From NCBI RefSeq assembly GCF_026262505.1, contig NC_067206.1, positions 18,745,319 to 18,809,318 on the forward strand: a stretch of 64,000 bases of DNA, in the 5' to 3' direction. Made by a program: the position numbers and the translations under genes. Shown piece by piece: positions 19,778 through 30,084 of the stretch. Origin of the DNA: Trichomonas vaginalis G3. Taxonomy: Eukaryota; Parabasalia; Trichomonadida; Trichomonadidae. The stretch's first letter is position 1. Each line of letters begins with the position of its first letter. The notes under the pieces are model-generated. The model searched no databases, was not told the DNA's origin, and worked only from the letters and a program-made list of their open reading frames with translations.

Positions 19778-21157
19778 ATGTCCGACCAAAACATTCATCC
19801 AAACAAATACAGTGAACTAAGAAATACCCATAAATACTATATCGATATATACAACGCGTTGTATCAGTTGAAAACTGAAAAAAGAAGAATTAAAATCGAT
19901 TTTCAAAATGATCAAAAACGAATTGATTGAATCCAATAACATCCACCCAAAATATATATAAGACATAAAAATCATTCCCTATAACAATCGCTATACAAAG
20001 TCATATTTATTTCTTGCCAAACTGTTTATTGATGAATATCATGTGGAAGAAGTCGTCGATCCAAGATTTACTCCAATCCTCATGTTTTATAAAGAACATG
20101 GAATTAAAATAGAACAAAATTTTTGATTTCATAAAAAGTATTTTGAAAATTCTTGAAATTCACACAGAACAAATACACCCAAATGAATAATGACTTAGAA
20201 AAATTCATCAGACATTCACTGAAATCTCATGGATTTGATAAAGATCAAAAAACTAAAAGCGAATATAACACATTCTTATGAAGGATTCTCTTACATTGAA
20301 AATATGTTGCTACCATGGAGCAAGTTCGATTTTTCAAGTTCTTAAGTAACAAAGTTCTATACAGACTCACGAACAATAATAGACCACACTCAAGATTCCT
20401 TATGAATATATTAATCTTTATACAAGCGCGAATACACCAATGAAGATACAAGAGTTTAAATCAAATCAAAAAACCAAAATGAACAAATGAATGAGAACTA
20501 TGACTATTATTTCACAACAACATTGCAATTAGTACATTTTTAGATGAATAATTATCCGTACTGAAAATATCAACGATTTTACTTAATTTGTGGAGATCCA
20601 CAAATAATTGAATCCACTTTTAATATTTTATTCTCACTCAAACCACTATATATATAAACAAATGTTTTCGTCTATACTTCACTGCCATGTTAATCAATCA
20701 TTCATTACGAACTACTTCATCACTGCGTGCAACATACTACAAACAAAAAACAACTATATGCAGAAGACAGCCAACTAATATTGCCCACCTGCAAATATAT
20801 AGTAAAGTAAAAGCGACATGTTCTATCATATCACTAGTCGAATAGTCAATAGAAACATAGAACAATTCAAAGTGCTCGAAAAACCACTTCATAAACACCT
20901 ATTAAAATAAGTACAACAATCGAAAAAGTCTCCTTACTAATTCACTAGTGCTAATGTCAGAAAGGATTAAAAATGGAGAAACCGCACTTCATTTTGCAGC
21001 TTGGTATAATAGAAAAGAAACTGTCGAACTTCTTATTTTACATGGTGCAATTGTCAATGAAAAGGATCACCTTGGAGGAACATCACTTCATGATGTAGCA
21101 TATAGAAATAGAAAATAAACAGCCGAATTTCTCATTTCGCGTAGCGCCAAAGAATAA
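19778..21157 (+). pseudogene. ankyrin-repeat protein pseudogene
   Basis: Starts ATGTCCGACCAAAACATTCA, nearly the same as the intact ankyrin gene at 26115-27527, and even keeps its Inr (TCATTTTTAA at 19759) and the upstream TATGGTAAAACGCAAATGTG. It ends in the same AKE-stop. Many frameshifts and stops, loss of ankyrin units and diverged middle sequence show real decay, unlike the flanking single-copy genes. Confidence 0.85.
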
Positions 21158-21321
21158 TGTTCTTACATAAGTTAGTTTTATTTATTTTTCATATAATTTT
21201 GTTTTGTTTACATTTCTAATTTACCATATTCTACACACTTTCAAAATGAAGAATACGGGCGTGAATATGCTTGGAAATTTAACCTTAAATTGAGAGGAAA
21301 TTAAAACATGTATAATAATTT

Positions 21322-22326
21322 TTATTGACAGTATTTTTCATGAAACTCTTCGAGTTTCTTCATATTTTCCGTTGATCCTGTGTAATTAATGATGAAATCT
21401 TCTGTAACATCAGATTTCTTCAATACCTGGCCATCAATGACAATTTCGGGTTCCTGCTCCTCAGCTTGTTCTGTCTTCTTTGTGGCTTGGGTATTCCTTG
21501 TGAAAAGGTCTTTTATGGAATCATCAATGGCTGGACCAATATCGACCGTCTTAACATCGACGACGTTCTGTTTGTCTGTATCTACCTTCTCTTCGGCCCT
21601 TATAATCTTTCCAGATTCGGCATTTTCTTTAATGTACTTTTCCTTGGCGTTGTAGCTCTCCAAAGTCATCAATTTCGCTGGGTTGGTTCTGAAGTCAAAG
21701 TCGTCCTCAAAAACCATGTTGGAAACAAGATTTGTGATTTGTCTTATAATATCATCAGTAAGATGGCAAAATTCTTCGTATTTCCTCTTATTCGCATTAA
21801 CTTCATCGGAATTATCCAAATCTTTGAGTGTTCCACCACATTCAGGGCAAGTAAAGTTGGAATACTCGGATAAGCGATTAATTTCTATAAAATTGAATGT
21901 TGTATGGCAAGACTCGCATCTGTAGGAGATGTTATCGGCCTTTCCGCATAATTTTTTAAGATGATTCTTTACAAGTTGGATTTTAAGACGTACTGAGTCA
22001 CAAAATACTTTGTAATCGATGGCATAGTAATAAACAGTTCGATTTTTCTTTTGGGTATCTGACATTTGACTGATTGGCTTTTTTGTAAGATCCCAGCCTT
22101 CAAGATCAAGCGTTTGCTTACTGGAAATCATACCATCACGACGCAAAATACCAATGCAGTCATCAATTATCTTCTTTTGAAGGTGTAATTTTTCACCAAT
22201 TTCTTTTAAAGTCATTGGCTCATCAAACATGAGAAATCCTTCCATAATCATGACTTTTTCTTTCTCGTAGAACATATAAGTGATCTTACGAACAAGTTCT
22301 TTCATCTGTTGAGTAATACTGGCCAT
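21322..22326 (-). CDS. transcription initiation factor IIE, alpha subunit
   Basis: 334 aa, intact. Residues 1-105 form the extended winged-helix domain (TLKEIGEKLHL; VYYYAIDYKVFCD). A zinc ribbon follows with Cys137, Cys140, Cys160 and Cys163 (CESC ... CPEC), the hallmark order of TFIIE-alpha. Acidic/helical C-terminal part with an ITDVV-like acidic tail. With TFIIE-beta it recruits and stimulates TFIIH at RNA polymerase II preinitiation complexes. No clear Inr; a long A/T run precedes the ATG. Confidence 0.9.
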   Translation of the reverse strand: MASITQQMKELVRKITYMFYEKEKVMIMEGFLMFDEPMTLKEIGEKLHLQKKIIDDCIGILRRDGMISSKQTLDLEGWDLTKKPISQMSDTQKKNRTVYYYAIDYKVFCDSVRLKIQLVKNHLKKLCGKADNISYRCESCHTTFNFIEINRLSEYSNFTCPECGGTLKDLDNSDEVNANKRKYEEFCHLTDDIIRQITNLVSNMVFEDDFDFRTNPAKLMTLESYNAKEKYIKENAESGKIIRAEEKVDTDKQNVVDVKTVDIGPAIDDSIKDLFTRNTQATKKTEQAEEQEPEIVIDGQVLKKSDVTEDFIINYTGSTENMKKLEEFHEKYCQ

Positions 22327-22933
22327 CTTTTAATTTTTTTTTGAAAATTATCGTTTTTTTTTTGAAAAATTTTTTTTGCAGTTGTTTGCCAACTGGTAAA
22401 ATGTACATTTAATTTGGTGTGCTATTAGTCATATATGTTACATATCACGATACCGAAGAATATCAACATATTTTCATAGATGTTACATATCACAATACTG
22501 AGAAATATGAAATTTATAAAAGATATTGATATTTGAAAAATGCTTAGCAGCAAGTGCCCAAACAAATATATAATATAAGCATACACTAGTGTTTTCTTTG
22601 AAATAAGCGTGATTATGAATTGTATTTAAGGAAAAATATACATATATGTTGAATAATCAAAGAAAGATTTCACATTAGAATTCTGATGTTCTTGAGACCA
22701 TCTAAACTCCAATAGTGCAACACTAAAATGTAGTTCTTGAAAGAAATGAATCTAAATTATAGAAACACGTAATTTATATGATGAAATGATCTAATTGGCA
22801 TGCATAATAGTAAGAAAAAAACATATTATACTATCACAAATACTGTATTTGCTCTAGAATTTGAATTTTTATTGGTGCGACACGCCGATAATAAAATCAG
22901 AAAAATCACGTTTAAATTTTTTTTATATGCAAA
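22327..22933. other. shared upstream region of two divergent host genes
   Basis: AT-rich; a direct repeat GTTACATATCAC(G/A)ATAC occurs at about 22438 and 22483. A TCACG near 22903 is a weak Inr candidate for the coiled-coil gene. Nothing else recognised. Confidence 0.45.
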
Positions 22934-25192
22934 ATGGCGGCAAATTTTGAAGGCGAAGCCAAAGTAAGGGCTTTCGCTTCAATAGCTGCTGAGGTAGAAA
23001 AGGAACTTCGTGATGTCGTATCCGGTCAAACTGGCTCTAAAATTATCTCTGAAGAAAAAATTTTAGGTTTACAGTTTCAAATCGAATCTCAGAAGAGAGA
23101 AATTGAATTTTTGAAGAACCAAATCGAAATATTACAAGAGAATAGTCAATCTAATTTAGTTTTTCAGGAACAAAATAACGTCGAAGAATATCTCATCCAA
23201 ATTCAGAATTTGTCATCAGAAAATCAAGGATTAGTCAATACCATAGAGAAAAACAACGCAGAATATGAAAATAACATTAAAAATTTAACTTTCGAAAAAC
23301 AAAAGCTTGAAGAAGAACTTTCCAACACAAAGAATGAATTTACTTCCCATATACAGACATTAGAATCCGAAAATATGCTTTTACAAGAGCAATTAAAAAA
23401 GCCTCAAATTCAGGAATCAAATGTTCAAGATATTTCGAATTACGTAAGAGAAATTTCTCAACTCAAACAGAAAAACGCAAATTTAGCTTCAACAATCGAG
23501 AAAATTACTGATGAACAAAAAATATTAAAAGACGAAAATTCAAAGCTACAAATACAGATTAACCAGTTCAGAAAAGAATCAGATCGCGCTACCGAATTGA
23601 CACATCATAATGGTGACCTAATAACAGAGAATTCTAGGCTAATTCAACAAATTAATCAATTAAAGAAGGATTTTGATTTACTTCAAGTAGAAAAATCAAA
23701 CCAATCTGCAAAATCAGTTGAATATGAAATTCAAATTGCTAATTTACAGAGTCAAATTCTAAATTTACAAAATAAATTAGATTCATTGAAATCTGAAGAA
23801 GGTCGCAAGCTTTCTCAAGATCAAATAGAATTATATGAGCAAACTTTGAAGCAAAATGAAGACCTTAAGCAGCAAATAGATGAATTACAAATAAAATTTG
23901 ATGAAAAAGACAAAAACATACAATCATATGAAGAAATAAGGGAAGATCTTACAAAGAAAATCAATGAACTCATTGAGCAGAACTCAGAACTAAGAATTTC
24001 AGTCGAAGTCAAAGATGCCAATACCAGAAAGGATAGAACTCAGATTAACATATTAAATAGTAATATATCCGGTCTCAACAAGAATGTAGAATCATTAGAA
24101 CGACAAAAAACAGCTCTTCAAAATGAAATAAATAATATTCATGGACAAATTGAGCAATTAACTGCAGAAAAGCTCTCTATAAAGCAAGAATCAGAGAGAT
24201 TTACATCAACTGTTTGCTCATTGTTAAGTTGTTCAGAAAAGAAAGAAGTTATTCCGGCTTTAGAAGCAACTCTTGAGAAATTGGTCAGTTCGATCAAGTT
24301 ATCAGAAAAATCTGCTGCACTTCAGAGCCAAGTTGAATTTGAACAGTCGAAGAATTCTACTCTTTCAAGAAGAATTGACGAATTAAAGGCCCAACTTGAG
24401 GAAGAGCGTTCTAAAACAACTAGAATCCTTGATATACAGACAGATGAAGTATCCATTGCTCTTAAAAAGCAGAATCAGAGCTTGGTTTCTCAGAATAAGA
24501 ATTTACAAAATGAAATTGATCGATTATCCCAAGAAATTCTTGAAAAAGATGCTAATATTGAACATCTTAAGATAACAACCATATCAGAAAGCACAAAACA
24601 AGTACTTGCTTCTTCAAAATCAGAAAGATTATCAAATTACGAAGTTCACCACCAGAGAACTGTCGAGTTTTTGCGTACCTTATCAATGACAATTGAGAGA
24701 ACACTTTCTCCTGGTCCTACAAACGCAAACAGAATTCATGTGATTGATAATCTTGCCGATAGCCTTGAAAATGTAACAATATCAGAACAACAAGTGTCAG
24801 AGGCATTTAATAACTTTGGATCATTATTATTTGGCGAATTTATGAAACCAGAAATTTCAGATCTTGCGCTTTCATTCAAGAACAGAGCCCAACAATATAT
24901 GGACGTAATAACAGAGAAGGTAGATATCATGAAGGAGAAACTAGATAAAGAAAGCTTAAGAATTGACTTACATTTCAGAGGAAAATCGGCAATTACCACT
25001 CCATCAACATCAACTCCAATTAAGAGACCACCAATTTATGGAAGATCTCCAGTTGGAAAGTCTCCAAAGATGAGATTCGATCCACATTCAATGACACCAA
25101 GAAATTCTCCTTATTTCAATAAATCGAGATCCCCATTTTCTAATTCATTCATAAATGAAGAACCTGTGAGTGTAAGAATCCCAATGAAATAG
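22934..25192 (+). CDS. large coiled-coil protein (752 aa)
   Basis: Intact. Residues about 40-600 are almost continuous heptad coiled coil (Gln/Glu/Lys/Asn/Leu-rich). A globular helical segment follows (about 560-680). The C-terminal tail (about 690-752) is basic and Ser/Pro-rich with several SP and TP sites (GRSPVGKSPK, SMTPRNSPYF), suggesting proline-directed kinase regulation. Such layout fits cytoskeletal or centrosome/nuclear-envelope scaffolds; no specific family recognised. The ATG follows TATGCAAA. Confidence 0.8.
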   Translation: MAANFEGEAKVRAFASIAAEVEKELRDVVSGQTGSKIISEEKILGLQFQIESQKREIEFLKNQIEILQENSQSNLVFQEQNNVEEYLIQIQNLSSENQGLVNTIEKNNAEYENNIKNLTFEKQKLEEELSNTKNEFTSHIQTLESENMLLQEQLKKPQIQESNVQDISNYVREISQLKQKNANLASTIEKITDEQKILKDENSKLQIQINQFRKESDRATELTHHNGDLITENSRLIQQINQLKKDFDLLQVEKSNQSAKSVEYEIQIANLQSQILNLQNKLDSLKSEEGRKLSQDQIELYEQTLKQNEDLKQQIDELQIKFDEKDKNIQSYEEIREDLTKKINELIEQNSELRISVEVKDANTRKDRTQINILNSNISGLNKNVESLERQKTALQNEINNIHGQIEQLTAEKLSIKQESERFTSTVCSLLSCSEKKEVIPALEATLEKLVSSIKLSEKSAALQSQVEFEQSKNSTLSRRIDELKAQLEEERSKTTRILDIQTDEVSIALKKQNQSLVSQNKNLQNEIDRLSQEILEKDANIEHLKITTISESTKQVLASSKSERLSNYEVHHQRTVEFLRTLSMTIERTLSPGPTNANRIHVIDNLADSLENVTISEQQVSEAFNNFGSLLFGEFMKPEISDLALSFKNRAQQYMDVITEKVDIMKEKLDKESLRIDLHFRGKSAITTPSTSTPIKRPPIYGRSPVGKSPKMRFDPHSMTPRNSPYFNKSRSPFSNSFINEEPVSVRIPMK

Positions 25193-26114
25193 ATTAATAT
25201 ATGTTTATTTGTGAATAAAAAAAAATTGTTTTTAATTTTACCAAATTGTTTTTGCCATTACTATTCTTTAAAGACAAGTATATATATATGATCAAAAGAT
25301 TGAAAATATGAAAATAAAACATAAAATTTATCCGAATGAATTTGGAATTTTAGTTATTCTAATCTCAATAAACAATTAAAGGAATCATATTGATTCTAAT
25401 CTAGAAAAAACCCCGTTTACCAAAATATCAAATTCCAAAAATGAGCATAAATACATTAGATAGAAAAAAAGTTGACCTTTCAAAGTTTTTTTTTTAATTT
25501 TTGTTGATGCTAATAACTTTAAGACTAAGCTACATAATCGAACTCTGCTGGATTTTCCCCACGGATTTTAATATACTTTCATATCGTATGCTTTGATGCG
25601 CTTATTATTGATAAAATGTGAAAGTTGCATCTGATCTTTTGAATTTCATTGTAGTGATCTATTTAGAAAAACACATGAATGCTTTAGATTTGATTAATAT
25701 GCCTAAAATCAATCAAAATTGATAAATTAAATTCGAATTCATTTTAATAATATATTTTTTTTAAATATCTTCAACAAGTTGCAGAGATAGTTTGATGATT
25801 GATTCATTTGTCACTTTTTTTAAATTATAAAAATAGGAGAAAAAGAAAATTCAGATAATTTCATTTCGCTCTTTGTGCACCAAATACCACAGCTACATCA
25901 CACTAGGGCAGAGTTTTTCCGAGACCTCTCATCAAATGATTGTAAAGTTATGATAGATTCTTGTAAGTTTCAAAGAATAATCAAAGATTAACAAAACTAA
26001 AAATTCAAAAATATGTATAGAATCAGAGGGGAAAATTGAATTATTTTTTTATTTATAATCAAATCAATCTTCGAAAATATCAAAAAATAAAGAATATTAT
26101 CTTATGAAAGAACA
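25193..26114. other. host intergenic region between convergent genes
   Basis: AT-rich spacer; no ORF, RNA gene or repeat recognised. Confidence 0.5.
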
Positions 26115-27527
26115 TTATTCTTTGGCACCATGTGAAATGAGAAGTTCGGCAGTTTCTTTACTATTATATTTTGCTGTTTTATGAAGTGCGGTTTCTCCAT
26201 CTTGATCCTTTTCATTGACATTCGCACCATGTGAAATGAGAAGTTCGGCTGTTTCTTTACTATCTCCATATGCTGTTTTATGAAGTGCGGTTTCTCCATC
26301 TTGATCCTTTTCATTGACATTCGCACCATGTGAAATGAGAAGTTCGGCTGTTTCTTTACTATCTCCATATGCTGTTTTATGAAGTGCGGTTTCTCCATTT
26401 TGATCCTTTTCATTGATATTTGCGCCATGTGAAATAAGAAGTTCGGCTGTTTCTTTACTATCTCCATATGCTGCAAAATGAAGTGCGGTTTCTCCATTTT
26501 GATCCTTTTCATTGACATTCGCACCATGTGAAATAAGAACTTCTGCAGTTTCTTTACTATTATACAAAGCTGCAATATGAAGTGCTGTTATTCCACATTC
26601 AACTGTTTTATTGACATTTGCACCATGTGAAAGGAAGTATTCGGTAAGGGATGGAATATTAAACATAGGTGAATAAACAAAACATTTGTTTATATCATTA
26701 GTTTGATCGAAATAAACTAAAAAGGATTCAAGATTTTTGTGATCTCCACAAATTTCTAAATCAATATCGATATTGTATTCATTCATCAAAAATGTAACAT
26801 AATCAATGTTGTGTGAAATAATTGCATATTCCATACATTTTTCATTTGGTTTTTGATATTTGAAACATTCACTCATGATCTCTTTGTTTCCACCTAAAAA
26901 TGATAATTCTAGACATCTTTGAGTTATTTCTGAGTTGAATTTCGTTCTTAAGAACTTGAAACAATCAACTGCTCCATGGTAGCAACATAATTCAAGTAAT
27001 GAATATCCTTCATGAGAATATGGATATAAATCGCTTTTAAGTTTTTGATCTTTATCAAATCCATCGATTCCAGTGAATGTGATGAATTTTTCTTTGTCAT
27101 TATACATAATTGCTCTGTATATTGTATTTTCTGTGTGAATATCAAGATTTTTAAAATCATCTTTTCCGAAATCATCAGATTTGTTTAATTTAAACCCATA
27201 TTCTTTATAAAACAGGATGCTTTGGGTAAATGTGAGATCGTTGACTTCTTCCACATGATATTCATCATAAAAGAGTTTGGCAAGAAATAAATATGACTTT
27301 GTATAGCGATTGTTATACGGAATGATATTTAAAATGTCTACCATAATATCTTTGGGTGGATGTTTATTGGATTCAATCAATTCTGTTTTGATCATTTTGA
27401 AAATCGATTTTAATTCTTCTTCTTTTTCAGTTTTCAACTGATACAACACGTTGTATATATCGATATAGTATTTATGGGTATTTCTTAGTTCACTGTATTT
27501 GTTTGGATGAATGTTTTGGTCGGACAT
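26115..27527 (-). CDS. ankyrin-repeat protein A (470 aa)
   Basis: Intact. An N-terminal helical domain (1-290) of the trichomonad ankyrin type (it contains LLELCCYHGAVDCFKFL and NIDYVTFLMNEYN, degenerate ankyrin-like units) is followed by five canonical 33-residue ankyrin repeats (about 305-470), ending HGAKE. The four central 99-bp units (26130-26520) are nearly identical in DNA, indicating recent amplification. Ankyrin stacks bind proteins; this is one of the largest families in T. vaginalis, function unknown. Inr TCATTTTTAA lies ~10 bp upstream. Divergent from gene B across 41 bp. Confidence 0.9.
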   Translation of the reverse strand: MSDQNIHPNKYSELRNTHKYYIDIYNVLYQLKTEKEEELKSIFKMIKTELIESNKHPPKDIMVDILNIIPYNNRYTKSYLFLAKLFYDEYHVEEVNDLTFTQSILFYKEYGFKLNKSDDFGKDDFKNLDIHTENTIYRAIMYNDKEKFITFTGIDGFDKDQKLKSDLYPYSHEGYSLLELCCYHGAVDCFKFLRTKFNSEITQRCLELSFLGGNKEIMSECFKYQKPNEKCMEYAIISHNIDYVTFLMNEYNIDIDLEICGDHKNLESFLVYFDQTNDINKCFVYSPMFNIPSLTEYFLSHGANVNKTVECGITALHIAALYNSKETAEVLISHGANVNEKDQNGETALHFAAYGDSKETAELLISHGANINEKDQNGETALHKTAYGDSKETAELLISHGANVNEKDQDGETALHKTAYGDSKETAELLISHGANVNEKDQDGETALHKTAKYNSKETAELLISHGAKE

Positions 27528-27568
27528 TAATAATTTTTAAAAATGACACATTTGCGTTTTACCATATA
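27528..27568. promoter_or_regulatory. 41-bp bidirectional promoter between ankyrin genes
   Basis: Holds the minus-strand Inr TCATTTTTAA (27537-27546) for gene A. No clear TCAYW is seen for gene B before its first ATG. The same sequence, without gene B, lies before the pseudogene at 19778. Confidence 0.55.
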
Positions 27569-29422
27569 ATGAACATGTTTTCTTTTATGAAATGTTTGAA
27601 TAAAATTACTTTTAAAATTTTAATGTGTGCCAATGTCATTTCAATTAACAAATATAACAAATTGAAAAGTAAGTATGATTATTATATCAATTCATATAAT
27701 GCATTATATCAGTTAAAAGTAGAAAAAGAAGGAAAATTAAAAAAGATTTACAAAATGATCAAAGCGAATTTGATTAAATCAAAGAAATGTACGCCTCATA
27801 AGATTATAAAAGATATTTTATGCTCCATTCCATTTAACAATCGCTATGCAAAGCCATATTTGAAACTTGCGAAACATATATCTGATGACTATCAAGTTAC
27901 AGATGTAGCCGATATTGAAGACATTTCTAACTACCTATTTTATAAAGAATATGGAATTAAACTAGATAAATCTACTGATTTTGAAAAAATTAAATTAGAG
28001 AACACAAATATTTCATCAGAAAATACAATATACAGAGCAATTATGTATAATGACAAAGAAAAATTCATCACATTCACTGGAATCGATGGATTTGATAAAG
28101 ATCAAAAACTTAAAAGCGATTTATATCCATATTCTCATGAAGGATATTCATTACTTGAATTATGTTGCTACCATGGAGCAGTTGATTGTTTCAAGTTCTT
28201 AAGAACGAAATTCAACTCAGAAATAACTCAAAGATGTCTAGAATTATCATTTTTAGGTGGAAACAAAGAGATCATGAGTGAATGTTTCAAATATCAAAAA
28301 CCAGACGAAGTTTGCATGATACATGCAATTATTTCACACAACATTGATTATGTCACATTTTTGATGAATGAGTACAATTTAGAGATCGATTTAGAACATT
28401 GCGGATGGTATAGTGATCTTAATTCATTTTTAGTTTATTTTGATCAAACTAATGATATTAACAAATGTTATTCTTATTCACCTATGTTTGATATTCCATC
28501 CCTTTGTAAATTTTTCCTTTCACATCATGCAAATATCAATTATAAAGATAAATGTGGAAATACAGCTCTTTGTAACGCAGTATATTATAATAGTAAAGAA
28601 GTCGCCAAATTTCTTATTTCACAAGGTGCAAATATCAGCGAAAAAGATAATAATGGAGAAACAGTTCTTTGTAAAGCTGCATTCTATAATAGTAAAGAAA
28701 TAGTCGAACTTCTTGTTTCATCTGGTGAAAAAGATACAAATGGAGAAACAGCACTTCATTTTGCAGCAAAAAATAATAGCAGAGAAACAGTCGAAATTCT
28801 TATCACACATGGCGCAGCTATCAATGATAAAAATGAAGAAGGAGAAACTCCACTTCATGTTGCAGCAAAAAATAGTAGCAAAGAAACAGCCGTATTTCTA
28901 ATCACACATGGCGCAGCTATCAATGATAAAAATGAAGAAGGAGAAACCCCACTTCATATTGCGGCGTCCTTAAATTATCATAGAACATCTAAACTTCTTA
29001 TTTCACATGGCGCGCATATCAATGAAAAAGACAATGCTGGAAATACCCCTCTTCATTGCGCTGCAATATTTAATTGTAAAGATACAGCCAAAATTCTTGC
29101 TTCATATGATGCTGATCTCAATAACAAAAATAAAGATGGATACACTGCTCTTCATATTGCAACAAAGAAAAATAGAAAAGATTTCATCGAAATCCTTATT
29201 TCATGTGGTGCAAATATTAACGAAAAAGATGATTTTGGTGCAACAGCACTTCATACTGCAGCCATTTGGAACTATAAAGAAATAGTCGAATTTCTTATTT
29301 TGAATGGTGCAAATATTCATGAAAAAACAAATGATGGATTAACAGCTCTTTTTTATGCACTATCTTCAAAAAATAAAGAAATAGTAGATCTTCTTATTTC
29401 ACATGGTGCAAACTTCGATTAA
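27569..29422 (+). CDS. ankyrin-repeat protein B (617 aa)
   Basis: Open from upstream; the first ATG that does not overlap gene A is 27569. The ATG at 27623 (MCANVISINKYNKL) aligns better with gene A's N-terminus and is an alternative (599 aa). Same layout as gene A, but with nine or ten more diverged ankyrin units (about residues 300-617), one of them shortened (SSGEKDTNGE). DNA 28017-28303 is identical to gene A 26847-27133, whereas flanking parts are clearly diverged. Confidence 0.85.
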   Translation: MNMFSFMKCLNKITFKILMCANVISINKYNKLKSKYDYYINSYNALYQLKVEKEGKLKKIYKMIKANLIKSKKCTPHKIIKDILCSIPFNNRYAKPYLKLAKHISDDYQVTDVADIEDISNYLFYKEYGIKLDKSTDFEKIKLENTNISSENTIYRAIMYNDKEKFITFTGIDGFDKDQKLKSDLYPYSHEGYSLLELCCYHGAVDCFKFLRTKFNSEITQRCLELSFLGGNKEIMSECFKYQKPDEVCMIHAIISHNIDYVTFLMNEYNLEIDLEHCGWYSDLNSFLVYFDQTNDINKCYSYSPMFDIPSLCKFFLSHHANINYKDKCGNTALCNAVYYNSKEVAKFLISQGANISEKDNNGETVLCKAAFYNSKEIVELLVSSGEKDTNGETALHFAAKNNSRETVEILITHGAAINDKNEEGETPLHVAAKNSSKETAVFLITHGAAINDKNEEGETPLHIAASLNYHRTSKLLISHGAHINEKDNAGNTPLHCAAIFNCKDTAKILASYDADLNNKNKDGYTALHIATKKNRKDFIEILISCGANINEKDDFGATALHTAAIWNYKEIVEFLILNGANIHEKTNDGLTALFYALSSKNKEIVDLLISHGANFD

Positions 29423-29547
29423 ATTTTATTTCAAACATAATTTATTAGGTTAACATAACAGATTTTAGTTGATGAATTTTTTTGTTGTTGTAGCGCGTTA
29501 CTTTGGTGAATAAATCATTGGCATTGTTTGAAAATTTCTGTATTATT

Positions 29548-29645
29548 TTCACATACTGCAACTTGAAGTGCTATTTCTCCAACTTTATTCTATTTTATCG
29601 TACCATGTGAAATGATAACTTCTGCAATTTCTTTACCATATAAAA
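29548..29645 (-). pseudogene. single ankyrin-unit remnant
   Basis: On the minus strand the codons give KEIAEVIISHG followed by a stop and a GEIAL-like unit, a one-repeat relic of a gene A-type ankyrin in opposite orientation to gene B. Confidence 0.6.
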
Positions 29646-30084
29646 TACCCCTTAAGGGTGCACTTACGTCCCTATGACATAGCCTTCAATTCAGATGTTT
29701 AAGGTTAGTTTTCAATAGCGCTTCATGCCAGTTGTCAAAAATTTGAATTAGAGTCAGATGGGCGTAAGTGCAGCCTTAAACAAGGGAAGATACATTTTCC
29801 TCAAAAAATAATCGTCTTTTGAATTTTTTCTTTTGGAGATTGATATCGAAGAGGATCAGGTGGGTTTTAATTTTATAAAAATGACTGGGATAAATTTTTG
29901 TAAAATTGAGACACCCCAAATCCTCTGATTTCGACATGAAGGAATGGAATAATACTTCTGTGATTGATATGATAGGCAGCTCAGAACTTATAAATATGAA
30001 TTATCAATACTAATACTCATATTAGGAAAGCACAAAAATTTTTTTTTATTTTTAATCAAAAAAGTGACACTGAGCAAAATCTCT
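29646..30084. other. host intergenic region
   Basis: Contains an imperfect inverted pair CTTAAGGGTGCACTTACG (29650) and GCGTAAGTGCAGCCTTAA (29763). Otherwise AT-rich, without a gene. Confidence 0.5.
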
